Of a stretch of DNA of 47,698 nucleotides, positions 20,426-29,832 are shown one piece after another (position 1 is the stretch's first letter; each line of letters begins with the position of its first letter). Below the pieces are notes generated by a model. It was not told the origin of the DNA. It did no database searches and saw only the letters and a list, made by a program, of their open reading frames with translations. Origin of the DNA: Rhodopseudomonas sp. Its GTDB lineage: Bacteria; Pseudomonadota; Alphaproteobacteria; Rhizobiales; Xanthobacteraceae. Location of the stretch: assembly GCA_016124795.1 (NCBI GenBank), contig WGNB01000026.1:1-47698 (forward strand), written 5' to 3'. The translations under genes and the position numbers were made by a program.

Positions 20426-22039
20426 CTATTGCGTCAGGATCTTCGGATAGAGCGATTTCCAGAATTCGCAGCGATGTTCCCGACTGGCATCGATGGCGGC
20501 GAGCTTGCCCGGCTCAAGGCGCAAGACGCTGTTATCGCGCGTGAACCGCGCCCAGGCCACGCCGGCCTTGGCGGTTGGCTTGCCGGTGTGCACGAAGCTC
20601 GTCCAATAGGCGGTCATGATGGCGGAGAGCTTTTGTGAGCCGGGCTTGAGGTCGGGTCCGGCCAGCTTGGTGGTATTGTCGAAATGCGGAAAGTAATACG
20701 GCAGTTCCGACGAATGCACCGCGCCCATTTCGAAGCCCGGATTGTCGGTCACCGGCGGCGCATCGCGATCGGCGAAGATGCTTTCATAAACCGGTGCGAA
20801 TTTGCGGATCAGCTTTCCGGTTTCCAGATAGATGCAATTGTTGATGCCGATATTGGGGTTGAAATCGGACATGATGGTGCCGACCGCGGCCGCCGGCGAT
20901 GAAAAGCTGGCGGCCGGATATTGCTTGACGATGGCGGCGGCCTTGTCGCCATACATCGCCTTGATCGTGTCGGCGTAATTCTCGGCGGTGAATTTCTGGC
21001 CGGCCTGAATGTCATAGGCGACATAGAGCCGCATTTCGTCGCGGGTGCCGCCGTTCAGGATCGGCACATGAATGAATTGGCCGCTGGCCAGCGCCTTGGC
21101 GCCTTGCCGTGGCACGGTTTTGGCGCCGATCGCCGGCTCGAAGGCCATCAGGTCGGTCGCCGCCTTGCTTGCGGCGTCGAGCATGTCCTTGACCGACTTC
21201 TTGCGCAGGCAATCGAGCGCGGTCTTGGCGTCCGGGCAGCCGGCGGCTTCCGCGACCTTGACGCCTGTCTTGCTGGACTCCGCGACCGATGGCAGCGGCG
21301 TCGCGCAACCGGCGCTTTGCACGATGGCTTTTTCGAACAGACCGCGAGTCTCGTTCGGCGCGATCAGGTGCATGCAGACGCTGGCGCCGCCGGCCGACTC
21401 GCCGGCGATCGTGACGTTGTGCGGGTTGCCACCGAAGGCCGCGATGTTCTTCTTGACCCAGGCGAGCGCCAGCCGCTGGTCCTTGAGGCCATAGCCGCCG
21501 TTATAATCCTTGCCGAATGACGGGTGCGGCATGAAGCCGAACACGCCCAGCCGATAATTCATCGAGACGACGACCATGTCGCCGGCCTTGGCCAGTTGGC
21601 CGAGTGGATAGAGCGAACTCGATCCGCCGACAAAAGCGCCGCCGTGAATCCAGACCAGCACCGGCTTGCGGGTTTTCGCGGGCTTGCCGTCATAAGGCGC
21701 GGTGACATTGATGGTCAGGCAGTTCTCGTCATAGCTCGCCGCGGTGAGGCCATAGCGCGATACCTGCGGACAGGCGTTGCCGAACTGGCTGGCGTCGAGC
21801 GGTTCTTTCCAGGGCTTGGCCGGTTGGGGCAGTGCCCAGCGCAATGGGCCCACCGGCGGCTGGGCATAGGGGATGCCCTTGAACTCGCGCAGGCCGTCGT
21901 GAATGACGCCGCGCACCGGGCCGGCCGTTGTCTTGACCAGGGCCGGATCGGAGACCGGCGATGGTTGGGCGGACGCAGCACCGGTCAATAACAATGACAC
22001 GCTGGCGATCAGGCTCAGATAACGATGGCTTTTTGTCAT
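20426..22039 (-). CDS. Exported type B carboxylesterase
   Basis: A 537-residue serine esterase of the carboxylesterase/cholinesterase family (para-nitrobenzyl-esterase-like). Residues 1-24 are a signal peptide (YLSLIASVSLLLTGAASA). The family order is intact: FKGIPYAQPPVGPLRW, ENCLTINV, VLVWIHGGAFVGGSS (oxyanion hole), the nucleophile elbow GESAGGASV, and the His region AVHSSELPYYF. The natural substrate is unknown. I chose ATG 22039 because it gives a clean signal peptide; the frame extends to 22114. The divergent exported hydrolase at 22236 suggests a small extracytoplasmic ester-degrading pair, which is inference. Confidence 0.93.
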   Translation of the reverse strand: MTKSHRYLSLIASVSLLLTGAASAQPSPVSDPALVKTTAGPVRGVIHDGLREFKGIPYAQPPVGPLRWALPQPAKPWKEPLDASQFGNACPQVSRYGLTAASYDENCLTINVTAPYDGKPAKTRKPVLVWIHGGAFVGGSSSLYPLGQLAKAGDMVVVSMNYRLGVFGFMPHPSFGKDYNGGYGLKDQRLALAWVKKNIAAFGGNPHNVTIAGESAGGASVCMHLIAPNETRGLFEKAIVQSAGCATPLPSVAESSKTGVKVAEAAGCPDAKTALDCLRKKSVKDMLDAASKAATDLMAFEPAIGAKTVPRQGAKALASGQFIHVPILNGGTRDEMRLYVAYDIQAGQKFTAENYADTIKAMYGDKAAAIVKQYPAASFSSPAAAVGTIMSDFNPNIGINNCIYLETGKLIRKFAPVYESIFADRDAPPVTDNPGFEMGAVHSSELPYYFPHFDNTTKLAGPDLKPGSQKLSAIMTAYWTSFVHTGKPTAKAGVAWARFTRDNSVLRLEPGKLAAIDASREHRCEFWKSLYPKILTQ

Positions 22040-22235
22040 GACATCCCGCGCCTGTGGCCTGGCGAAACCGAACGCCGTTGCGCCGGCCGGCTTTGCCGAT
22101 TGTGCTCCGAACATTTGATCGGCGAATTGCTATGAATTGATTAAGCGGAATGATCGGTGGGCGATTGGCCGGCGGGTGGCTTTCTTTCGGTCGCGGCCAT
22201 GGCTAGCATCCGGCTCCATCGCGGGGAGGCGAGAC

Positions 22236-22943
22236 ATGCGACAGGGATTTCGTGAGGCCGTTATCGGCGTGGCGTTCGGGTTTGCCGTGATCGTCAGCGC
22301 GGGTGTCGTCCGCGCCGATGAAACCGTCAGTATTGGTGGGTCGCAGGCGGTGCTGCTGAAGCCGGCCGCGCCGCGCGCCAGCGTCATTTTGATGCCGGGC
22401 GGCGACGGCGAGATCAATGCCGGGCCCGGCGGTCAGATCGGTCATCTCAAGAACAATCAACTGGTCCGTACCCGCGCCGCCTATAAGGCGCACGGGCTGG
22501 CGGTGCTGGTGGTCGACGCCAACGTCAATCTCGCCGCCGCGGTCGATTACATGGCGAAGATCAAACGGCCGGTGACGGTGGTCGGCACCAGCCGGGGCAC
22601 GCTGCGGGCGGCGCAGGGCATCGCGCGCGGCGCAAGACCCGATGCGCTGGTGCTGACCTCGGGCTTCCTTAGCAACGAATCCGGTAGCGGCCAGAACGTC
22701 GAGAATATTCTCGGCTCACCGGGTCGGTTGCCGCGCACTTTGGTGATCCATCACCGGCAGGACGGCTGCAAATTCACCCAGCCGGCCGGCGTTGATCCGT
22801 TCATCAAGTGGGCCGGCGGCAAGGCGCGTGTGGTCTGGCTCAGTGGCGGCGCCGATATCGGCAATCCCTGCGCGGCCAAGGCGCATCACGGCTTCAACGG
22901 TCTCGATGGCCGGGTGGTGTCGCTGGCGGCGGGGTTTCGATGA
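22236..22943 (+). CDS. Exported alpha/beta-hydrolase-like protein
   Basis: A 235-residue protein with a signal peptide (AVIGVAFGFAVIVSAGVVRA). The mature part has an alpha/beta-hydrolase outline: SVILMPGGDGEI (oxyanion-type loop), the nucleophile elbow GTSRGT (Ser in VVGTSRGTLRAAQ), an Asp candidate in VIHHRQDGC and a His in AAKAHHGFNG. The LMPGGDG start resembles exported hydrolases near esterases in Hyphomicrobiales. ATG 22236 follows a good GGAGG (22224-22229) ribosome-binding site; the open frame to 22137 has none. Substrate unknown. Ends 48 bases before the convergent TPR gene. Confidence 0.85.
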   Translation: MRQGFREAVIGVAFGFAVIVSAGVVRADETVSIGGSQAVLLKPAAPRASVILMPGGDGEINAGPGGQIGHLKNNQLVRTRAAYKAHGLAVLVVDANVNLAAAVDYMAKIKRPVTVVGTSRGTLRAAQGIARGARPDALVLTSGFLSNESGSGQNVENILGSPGRLPRTLVIHHRQDGCKFTQPAGVDPFIKWAGGKARVVWLSGGADIGNPCAAKAHHGFNGLDGRVVSLAAGFR

Positions 22944-22990
22944 TCGTGGGGAGGGTCGGGATGCGCCCGGCCATGACGGGCGGTTGAAGG

Positions 22991-24397
22991 TTACTGTTGC
23001 GTCCGGCGCTCGGCGAGTTTCGCTTCGGCTCGCGCGAGGTTTGCCGTGGTCCCTTTAATGTAATAATCGGCCTTGGCTTCGGTGAAGACCTCAAGCGCGG
23101 CGCGATAGGCCTCGATGGCCTGTTCGAGGCGTTCGGTGCCGCTCTCGCGTTCGCCGAGCGTTTCGAGCGCAGTACCGAGATTGTTCTGGGTCGTGGCCCA
23201 GTTGAGCGGGACGCGGTCGCGGGTCCGTTCGGTGAGCGCGGCGCGATAGGCCTCGATGGCCTGTTCGAGGCGTTCGGTGCCGCTCTCGCGTTCGCCGAGG
23301 ATTTGGAGCGCATTGCCGAGATTGTTCTGTGTCATGGCCCAGTCGAGCGGGACGCGGTCGCGGGTCAATTCGATCAGCGCGGCGCGAAAAGCGTTGACGG
23401 CCTGTTCGAGGCCTTCGGTGTTGTTTTCGCGTTCGCCAAGGACTTGGAGCGCGGTGCCGAGATTGTGCTGGGTCATGGCCCAGTCGAGCGGGACGTGGTC
23501 GCGGGTGCGTTCACTGAGTGCGGCGCGATAGGCTTCAATGGCCTGTTCGAGGCGTTCGGTACCGCTTTCGCGTTCGCCCAGGGCTTGGAGCGCATTGCCG
23601 AGATTGTTCTGTGTCATGGCCCAGTCGAGCGGGACGCGGTCGCGGGTCAATTCGATCAGTGCGGTGCGATAGGTGTCTATCGCCGTGGCGAGGGCGTCGT
23701 TATCGCCGGCCTGTTCGCCGATTGTACTGAGAATGAGTGCTTGGCTGAATAAAAGTTGCCCGCGCGTATCGGCGTCGAAGTCCGTGTGGAGTTTTGCCAC
23801 CAGGGGTGCGAGGCGTTCGGCGCTCGCCCGCATCAGCGGCACCAGATAATGTCCGCTGAGATCAACCGCCGGCGCGGCGGCCATCACGACCCTTGCGGCA
23901 AGGGCGGCGCCGATATTGCCGATGAAGGCGACGGGAAGATCGAATGTTTCGGTCAGGGTGTAGGATTGCGGCTGGGCGGGATCGGCAGCCGCTGCGGTAA
24001 TGCGCAAGGACAGGACGGTGGTCGAGACACTTTTGCCCTTGACGCGGCCCGAGATCATCAGATCGCAACTTCGTTCTGTCAGCAGCTTTTGTCTTTTTGT
24101 TTGCGCCCGCTGTTCGACGTCGTATTCGTGGCCGTCGCCCAGCGTTTCGACGTCCGGCCAACTGATGAGTTCGACCGCATCGCCCAGTTCGCGGCGCAGC
24201 GTTTCCCACAAGGTCGTGCGATAGCTGTCGCCGGTGTCTTCGGCGAGACGCGCGATCAGAATCGAGATTTTCTTGCCGGAGCCGAGGCGGATGTCGCGGC
24301 GAATTTTATATTTCAGATAGTGGTCGTAAGCCCGCGCGCCGAGCATGCGCGCGAGCGGCTCGATCACCTTTAAGCCAATCGGCCCCCACTCGATCAC
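22991..24397 (-). CDS. Tetratricopeptide-repeat protein with an N-terminal domain of unknown function
   Basis: A 468-residue protein. Residues 1-230 form a domain I do not recognise (KISILIARLAEDTGDSYR, then LISWPDVETLGDGHEYD); its ILIARL and DSYRT parts resemble N-terminal domains next to TPRs in signalling proteins, for which no function is assigned. Residues 238-437 are near-identical 47-residue TPR units of the type TRDRVPLDWAMTQNNLGNAL and LGERESGTERLEQAIEAYRA, a scaffold pattern common in Bradyrhizobium and Rhodopseudomonas. GTG is the likely start at 24397. No signal peptide. Probably a protein-interaction scaffold; partner unknown. Confidence 0.85.
   Translation of the reverse strand: MIEWGPIGLKVIEPLARMLGARAYDHYLKYKIRRDIRLGSGKKISILIARLAEDTGDSYRTTLWETLRRELGDAVELISWPDVETLGDGHEYDVEQRAQTKRQKLLTERSCDLMISGRVKGKSVSTTVLSLRITAAAADPAQPQSYTLTETFDLPVAFIGNIGAALAARVVMAAAPAVDLSGHYLVPLMRASAERLAPLVAKLHTDFDADTRGQLLFSQALILSTIGEQAGDNDALATAIDTYRTALIELTRDRVPLDWAMTQNNLGNALQALGERESGTERLEQAIEAYRAALSERTRDHVPLDWAMTQHNLGTALQVLGERENNTEGLEQAVNAFRAALIELTRDRVPLDWAMTQNNLGNALQILGERESGTERLEQAIEAYRAALTERTRDRVPLNWATTQNNLGTALETLGERESGTERLEQAIEAYRAALEVFTEAKADYYIKGTTANLARAEAKLAERRTQQ
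23087..23686 (-). repeat. Tandem ~141-bp repeats encoding TPR units
   Basis: About four to five consecutive copies of a 141-base (47-codon) unit inside the TPR gene. Phrases such as the reverse complement of GTGCCGCTCGACTGGGC recur with few changes, and the amino-acid copies are nearly identical over long stretches. Units this alike can expand or contract by slippage or recombination and are hard to assemble from short reads. Confidence 0.85.
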
Positions 24398-24517
24398 GAT
24401 GTCCCCGAAGTGAAATCAGTCGCGTCGAATGATCTTAAGGGCAGTGCCGAACCGCACAACCGAAAGATGCCGGCCGATGGGATGTCGCTCTTGGACGAAC
24501 CGGGTTAAACAGCCGGC

Positions 24518-26050
24518 ATGACAGACCGCCCCACCATCTTCGCCCTGTCGTCCGGCCGGCCGCCGGTGGCGATTGCCGTCATTCGTATCTCGGGGCTGCG
24601 GGCCGGCGCGGCGCTGACCGCGCTTGGGATTAAAGTCCCTGAGCCGCGGCAGGCACGGTTTGCCCGGATTCGCGATCCGCGGTCCGGTGAGATTATCGAC
24701 GAAGGGCTGGTGCTGTGGTTCGCCGGACCGCGCAGCGAGACCGGCGAGGACGTCGCCGAGTTGCAGGTTCATGGTGGCCGGGCGGTGATCGCCGCCGTGC
24801 TCGATGCGCTCGCCAGCATTGACGGTTTGCGGATGGCCGAGCCGGGCGAGTTCACCCGGCGCGGTTTCGAGAACGGCAAGCTCGACCTGACGGCCGTCGA
24901 GGGGCTGGCCGATCTGGTCGGCGCCGAGACCGAGGGTCAGCGGCGTCAGGCGATGCGGCAGATGGCCGGCCTGCTCGGCAATCGTGCTGAAGCCTGGCGG
25001 CGCGATCTGATCAAGGCGTTGGCCCTGGTCGAAGCGCGGATTGATTTTTCCGACGAAGGCGATGTGCCGGAAGACCTGGTGACGCCGTCGCTGACGATTG
25101 TTCGTGAGCTGCGTGGCGAGATCGCCGCCGCTCTTGCCGACGGCCACCGCGGCGAGCGCTTGCGCGAGGGACTGGTGGTGGCGATCGCCGGTCCGCCGAA
25201 TGCCGGCAAGTCCACCCTGCTCAACCGGATTGCCCGGCGCGAGGTGGCGATTGTCTCGCCGCATGCCGGCACCACGCGTGACGTGATTGAAGTCCACCTC
25301 GACCTTGGCGGCTTGCCGGTGACTTTGCTCGACACCGCCGGGATTCGCGAGACCGACGATCCGGTTGAACTGGAGGGTGTTCGCCGCGCGCGGCAGAGGG
25401 CGGCGGACGCCGATCTGGTGTTATGGGTGAGCGACGCCAGCGTTCAGGAGATGGTCAGTGATGTCAATGCGCTGGAGGCGGGCCAGGGAAGCCGGCCCGA
25501 TATATGGCGGGTTCGGAACAAGATCGATCTCGTATCGGGCGTTAGCGATAGTAGTGAATCTATAATTCAAAGGATTAACCCGGGCCGGGGACGAGATGTG
25601 GTTAATATTACGTTGTCAAACGTAGTTAATCATCAGTTAACAGAAAGAAATGAATCAGGATTGCACTTTAATAATGCGTTGGAGGATGTAGCTAACAGGC
25701 CATCAACGGATGGCCTGGTGGACGATTCTGACGCAATTGGGTCGGAGTTCCTCATATCGGCGACCTCGGGTGCCGGCTTCGATGCGCTACTAGCCGCCTT
25801 GGCCAGCCATGCCGAAAGTCATCTGGCCGGCGGTGAGCAATCCCTCGTCACCCGGGCGCGGCATCGTCGGGCGCTTGAGGAAACTGTCGCGTCTCTTGAG
25901 AGCGCCCTCAGTGGTGACCTCGCCGGTCGCGAGGACTTGCTTGCCGAGGAACTGCGTGCCGCCGCCGCCGCGCTTGGGCGGTTGACCGGCCGGGTTGATA
26001 TCGAGGATGTGCTCGACGTGATCTTCCGGGATTTCTGTATCGGGAAGTGA
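24518..26050 (+). CDS. mnmE: tRNA modification GTPase MnmE (TrmE), with an unusual G-domain insertion
   Basis: MnmE, with MnmG, makes 5-carboxymethylaminomethyl-uridine at the wobble position of certain tRNAs. The 510-residue protein has the N-terminal tetrahydrofolate-binding domain ([35 protein letters not shown]), a helical domain, and the G domain: GPPNAGKS (225-232), TTRD, DTAG, NKID (334-337) and SAT (414-416), and ends in the FCIGK motif. Length is about 60 residues above the usual 440-455. The excess lies between NKID and SAT (about residues 341-409) and is AT-rich in DNA. All catalytic motifs remain and no stop interrupts the frame. mnmG follows. Confidence 0.95.
   Translation: MTDRPTIFALSSGRPPVAIAVIRISGLRAGAALTALGIKVPEPRQARFARIRDPRSGEIIDEGLVLWFAGPRSETGEDVAELQVHGGRAVIAAVLDALASIDGLRMAEPGEFTRRGFENGKLDLTAVEGLADLVGAETEGQRRQAMRQMAGLLGNRAEAWRRDLIKALALVEARIDFSDEGDVPEDLVTPSLTIVRELRGEIAAALADGHRGERLREGLVVAIAGPPNAGKSTLLNRIARREVAIVSPHAGTTRDVIEVHLDLGGLPVTLLDTAGIRETDDPVELEGVRRARQRAADADLVLWVSDASVQEMVSDVNALEAGQGSRPDIWRVRNKIDLVSGVSDSSESIIQRINPGRGRDVVNITLSNVVNHQLTERNESGLHFNNALEDVANRPSTDGLVDDSDAIGSEFLISATSGAGFDALLAALASHAESHLAGGEQSLVTRARHRRALEETVASLESALSGDLAGREDLLAEELRAAAAALGRLTGRVDIEDVLDVIFRDFCIGK
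25538..25744 (+). other. AT-rich in-frame insertion within the MnmE G domain
   Basis: About 69 codons between the G4 (NKID) and G5 (SAT) motifs, where E. coli MnmE has about 19 residues. I count 85 G+C in 25541-25740 and 29 of 90 in 25601-25690, against roughly two-thirds G+C around it. It contains a perfect hairpin CAGGCCATC / GATGGCCTG (25696-25704 and 25709-25717, loop AACG) and TACGTT / AACGTA (25609-25614 and 25619-25624, loop GTCA). The encoded peptide is polar and Asn/Ser-rich, as for a surface loop. Consistent with a palindromic element inserted in frame, but not proven. Confidence 0.75.
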
Positions 26051-26094
26051 CCGGACCTCTATTGTGGCACGGCTTCATGCCCCCTCGTTGACAA

Positions 26095-26110
26095 TGTTTC
26101 ACGTGAAACA
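26095..26110. promoter_or_regulatory. parS centromere site
   Basis: Perfect 16-bp palindrome TGTTTCACGTGAAACA, identical to the canonical ParB-binding parS sequence. It lies between mnmE and mnmG, about 15.1 kb from the probable origin. Confidence 0.95.
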
Positions 26111-26169
26111 TGAGGCGGCCGTCAGATCTTTTGACCGGAAACGCAGCCTTCGCTACAACGCCGCTTCCG

Positions 26170-28056
26170 ATGTCAAATCATCAGCACCAGACAGACGTTG
26201 TCGTGATCGGCGGCGGTCACGCAGGTTGTGAAGCAGCAGCAGCAGCAGCACGTATGGGCGCGCGCACCGTGCTGGTCACCCACCAGTTCGCGACTGTCGG
26301 CGCCATGTCCTGCAATCCCGCGATCGGCGGCCTCGGCAAGGGACATCTGGTCCGTGAGATCGATGCGCTCGACGGCCTGATGGGGCGCGTCGCCGATCAG
26401 GGCGGCATCCAGTTCCGGGTCCTCAATCGCCGCAAGGGTCCGGCCGTCCGCGGTCCGCGCGCTCAGGCCGATCGTAAGCTCTATGCCGCCGCCATGCAGG
26501 CTGCGATCACGGCCACGCCGAACCTCAACGTCATCGAGGCCGAGGCCGACGACCTGATCCTGGCCAATGGCCGGGTCGCCGGCGTCAGACTGAAAGATGG
26601 CCGGGAGATCGCCTGTGCCGCTGTGGTCCTGACCACCGGCACCTTCCTGCGCGGCCTCATTCATATCGGTGAGCGACAGATCCCGGCCGGTCGGGTCGGC
26701 GAGGCCCCCTCTCTGGGGCTTTCCGCGACGCTGGAGCGAGCCGGCTTCACGCTGGGTCGGCTCAAGACCGGCACGCCGCCCCGTCTCGATGGCACCACCA
26801 TCGACTGGCAGAGCCTCGAGATGCAGCCCGGCGACGACGTCCCCGAGCCGTTTTCGATGCTGACGGAGCGGATCATAACGCCTCAGATCGAATGCGGCAT
26901 CACCCGCACCGTGCCGGCGACCCACGCGATCATCCGGGCGAACGTCCATCGTTCGCCGATGTATTCCGGGCAGATTGCCTCGACAGGTCCGCGCTATTGC
27001 CCCTCGATCGAAGACAAGATCGTCAAATTCGGCGAACGCGACGGCCATCAGATCTTCCTGGAGCCGGAAGGCCTCGACGATACGACGGTCTATCCTAACG
27101 GGATCTCGACCTCTCTGCCGGAAGAGGTCCAGCACGCCATCGTCGCGACTATTCCAGGGCTGGAAAAGGCGCGCTTTGTCCGCCCTGGCTACGCCATTGA
27201 ATACGATTACGTCGATCCGCGAGAGCTGGACCCGACCTTGCAGACCCGTCGGTTGCCGGGGCTCTACCTGGCCGGTCAGATCAACGGCACCACCGGCTAT
27301 GAAGAGGCCGGCGCGCAGGGGCTCTTGGCCGGGTTGAATGCGGCTTCGAAGGCTTCCGGCGGCGGCGATATCGTGTTTGACCGCGCTGAATCCTATCTTG
27401 GGGTCATGGTCGATGACCTCACCAGCCGGGGGGTCAACGAACCCTATCGGATGTTCACCTCGCGGGCCGAATATCGGCTGCGGCTGCGTGCCGATAATGC
27501 CGATCAGCGTCTCACGGAGAAGGGCATTGCGGTCGGCTGTGTCGGTTCGGTGCGGGCTCTGGCTTATGGCGAGAAGGCCAAGGCGCTTAAAGCCGCGCGG
27601 GATTTCGCCGATTCCGTCTCGCTGAGCCCGAAAGAGGCCGAGCGTCACGACATCTCGCTCAATCAGGATGGCCAGCGTCGTACGGCCTTCACGATGCTGT
27701 CCTATCCCAATATCGCGATGGCCGATCTGGCCAGGGTCTGGCCGCAGCTCGGTGAATTGCCGGAAAAGATCGCCGAGCAGATCGAGATCGACGCCAAATA
27801 CGCGGTCTATCTGGACCGTCAGGCGACGGATGTTGCCGCCTATCGTCGTGATGAGAGCTTTACCTTGCCGGAAGACCTCGACTACAGCGCTATCGTTGGC
27901 CTGTCGAATGAGGCCAAGCAGAAGCTCACCAAAGCGCGGCCAAGGACGATCGGCCATGCCGCCAAGCTCGATGGCATGACGCCGGCGGCTCTGACTCTGG
28001 TCGTGGCGGCCGTCAAACGCGGGCGCGGCAAGACCTCTGCCGCGAAGTCGGCGTGA
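26170..28056 (+). CDS. mnmG: tRNA uridine 5-carboxymethylaminomethyl modification enzyme MnmG (GidA)
   Basis: FAD- and NADH-dependent partner of MnmE in wobble-uridine modification. The 628-residue product has the N-terminal FAD-binding fold ([20 protein letters not shown]), the AFTVGA-like [20 protein letters not shown] motif with the catalytic Cys region, [19 protein letters not shown], and the YDYVDPREL and [11 protein letters not shown] segments. I start at ATG 26170 (MSNHQHQTD), which gives the usual length; an upstream in-frame ATG at 26110 would begin at the last base of parS and is unlikely. The stop overlaps rsmG by four bases. Confidence 0.96.
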   Translation: MSNHQHQTDVVVIGGGHAGCEAAAAAARMGARTVLVTHQFATVGAMSCNPAIGGLGKGHLVREIDALDGLMGRVADQGGIQFRVLNRRKGPAVRGPRAQADRKLYAAAMQAAITATPNLNVIEAEADDLILANGRVAGVRLKDGREIACAAVVLTTGTFLRGLIHIGERQIPAGRVGEAPSLGLSATLERAGFTLGRLKTGTPPRLDGTTIDWQSLEMQPGDDVPEPFSMLTERIITPQIECGITRTVPATHAIIRANVHRSPMYSGQIASTGPRYCPSIEDKIVKFGERDGHQIFLEPEGLDDTTVYPNGISTSLPEEVQHAIVATIPGLEKARFVRPGYAIEYDYVDPRELDPTLQTRRLPGLYLAGQINGTTGYEEAGAQGLLAGLNAASKASGGGDIVFDRAESYLGVMVDDLTSRGVNEPYRMFTSRAEYRLRLRADNADQRLTEKGIAVGCVGSVRALAYGEKAKALKAARDFADSVSLSPKEAERHDISLNQDGQRRTAFTMLSYPNIAMADLARVWPQLGELPEKIAEQIEIDAKYAVYLDRQATDVAAYRRDESFTLPEDLDYSAIVGLSNEAKQKLTKARPRTIGHAAKLDGMTPAALTLVVAAVKRGRGKTSAAKSA

Positions 28057-28718
28057 GCGAGTCCGGCCCCGGCGGTCCCGATCTGGCCGCGGACAAAGCG
28101 CAGGCGCTCAAGCTCACCCCTGTTTCACGTGAAACATTGCGACGGTTAGAGCTCTATGTCGAACTGCTGCTGAAGTGGCAGCAGACCACCAATCTGATCT
28201 CGCCGACGACGATCCCCACCATCTGGACCCGACATGTCGCCGACTCCCTTCAGCTTCTGGCCCCGGCGCCGGACGCCAGGATCTGGGTCGACTTCGGGTC
28301 CGGTGGCGGCTTTCCGGCCATTCCGATTGCTTGCGCACTGGCCGAGCGGCCCGGCGCGATGGTTCATCTGGTGGAAAGCAACGGCAAGAAGGCCGCGTTT
28401 CTCCGCGAGGCGGCCCGCATAACCGGTGCGCCGGCGCAAGTACATGCCGAACGAGTCGAAAAATTTAATCAGATGCCTGTGAACAGCGTGGACGTTGTCA
28501 GTGCCCGCGCGCTCGCCCCATTGAAAACGCTGTGCGATCAAGCGTTTCCTCTCATCGACAGTGGCGCCATCGGGCTGTTCCCGAAGGGTCTAGATGTAGC
28601 CGCCGAATTGACCGAAGCCGCTAAATATTGGAATATCGAAGCCACGACTGTGGCGAGCAAGACCAGCCCGGAGGGCTGTATCGTTATTGTGAAAAAGCTC
28701 AGCCGTCTCGATCCCTGA
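28053..28718 (+). CDS. rsmG: 16S rRNA (guanine527-N7)-methyltransferase RsmG (GidB)
   Basis: Methylates N7 of G527 in 16S rRNA using SAM; loss gives low-level streptomycin resistance in other bacteria. The 221-residue product has a GTG start overlapping the mnmG stop (GTGA), [17 protein letters not shown], the SAM-binding [17 protein letters not shown] and [17 protein letters not shown], and [13 protein letters not shown]. The second parS site lies inside its early coding region, spelling VSRET, a conserved stretch in alphaproteobacterial GidB. Coupled to mnmG and likely co-transcribed with parAB. Confidence 0.95.
   Translation: MSESGPGGPDLAADKAQALKLTPVSRETLRRLELYVELLLKWQQTTNLISPTTIPTIWTRHVADSLQLLAPAPDARIWVDFGSGGGFPAIPIACALAERPGAMVHLVESNGKKAAFLREAARITGAPAQVHAERVEKFNQMPVNSVDVVSARALAPLKTLCDQAFPLIDSGAIGLFPKGLDVAAELTEAAKYWNIEATTVASKTSPEGCIVIVKKLSRLDP
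28121..28136. promoter_or_regulatory. parS centromere site inside rsmG
   Basis: A second perfect TGTTTCACGTGAAACA palindrome, in the rsmG coding sequence about 2.0 kb from the first and 0.7 kb before parA. Intragenic parS sites in rsmG are known in several alphaproteobacteria. Confidence 0.95.
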
Positions 28719-28821
28719 GGCCCTTGGTCCGGTCGACTGACACCGGCAGGGCTCGGAACAGACCGGGCTTTTTGATCGCAATGACGGACCGGAACGACCT
28801 GCAACCAAACGGAATAAAGCC

Positions 28822-29694
28822 ATGAGCGATCTGCCTCCCAACGATCTTCAGATCATTCCTTTCGAGAAGCTGGTGGCAAAGACGAATGGCCCGGTGGCCA
28901 GTCCCCGTGTGCTGGCGATCGCCAATCAGAAGGGTGGCGTCGGCAAGACCACCACCGCGATCAATCTCGGCACCGCCCTGGCCGCCATCGGCGAGCAGGT
29001 GCTGATCGTCGATCTCGATCCTCAGGGCAACGCCTCGACCGGGCTCGGCATTGAGCGCCGCGCACGCCGCACCTCGACCTATGACGTGATGGCCGGCACG
29101 GCGCCGCTGCGCGATGCGGTGATCCCGACCTCGGTGCCGCATCTTTTCATTGCCCCGTCGACCCTCGACCTGTCCGGTCTCGAACTGGAAATCGGTCAGC
29201 AGCGCGATCGCGCTTTCCGGCTGCGCAATGCGCTTGGCAATCTCAATGGCGGCGAACAGGGCTTCAACTTCACTTATGTGCTGGTCGATTGCCCGCCGTC
29301 GCTTAACCTCATCACCGTCAACGCGATGGCGGCCGCGCACTCGATCCTGGTGCCGTTGCAGTGCGAGTTCTTCGCGCTCGAAGGTCTGTCGCAGTTGCTC
29401 AAGACCGTCGACGAAGTGAAGAAGACCCTGAACCCCAATCTGTCGATCCACGGCGTCGTGCTGACGATGTACGACTCGCGCAACAACCTTTCCAATCAGG
29501 TTGTCGCCGACGTCCGTCAGTTCATGGGCCCCAAGGTTTACGACACCATGATCCCGCGTAACGTCCGCATTTCGGAAGCGCCGTCCTACGGCAAGCCGGT
29601 GCTGGTCTATGACCTCAAGTGCGTCGGCAGCGAAGCTTATCTGCGGCTGGCGACCGAGATCATTCAGCGCGAACGCGAGCTGAAGGCGAGCTGA
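28822..29694 (+). CDS. parA: Chromosome-partitioning ATPase ParA
   Basis: ParA/Soj-type ATPase that forms nucleoid gradients and segregates ParB-parS complexes. The 290-residue protein has the deviant Walker A QKGGVGKTTTAINLG, the Walker A' LIVDLDPQGNAS and the Walker B VLVDCPPSLN; FFALEGLSQLLKTV and IPRNVRISEAPSYGKPV are also conserved. An N-terminal extension of about 28 residues (before VLAIANQKGG) is usual in chromosomal alphaproteobacterial ParA. parB follows 138 bases downstream, and two parS sites lie upstream in the same operon. Confidence 0.97.
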   Translation: MSDLPPNDLQIIPFEKLVAKTNGPVASPRVLAIANQKGGVGKTTTAINLGTALAAIGEQVLIVDLDPQGNASTGLGIERRARRTSTYDVMAGTAPLRDAVIPTSVPHLFIAPSTLDLSGLELEIGQQRDRAFRLRNALGNLNGGEQGFNFTYVLVDCPPSLNLITVNAMAAAHSILVPLQCEFFALEGLSQLLKTVDEVKKTLNPNLSIHGVVLTMYDSRNNLSNQVVADVRQFMGPKVYDTMIPRNVRISEAPSYGKPVLVYDLKCVGSEAYLRLATEIIQRERELKAS

Positions 29695-29832
29695 CGTTCG
29701 CGTCACTCATCCGCACGATATCGCCTCGACGTTGCCGGCATAGCCGGCGCGACGGAATCGAAGGCACAATCGAAGTTGCCAACAAAGAACACTTAAGAGG
29801 CTTGCTTGACGGCACATTCAGGAGCGGCGGCA

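Noticed and set aside
26110-26169. Longer MnmG start
   Set aside because: Would begin within parS; ATG 26170 gives the normal length.
26230-26260. Short CAG/GCA repeat in mnmG
   Set aside because: Codes for the Ala-rich helix of the FAD-binding fold; only a codon-use curiosity.
26173-27957. Antisense open frame of 594 codons over mnmG
   Set aside because: Shadow of mnmG, which is firmly identified.
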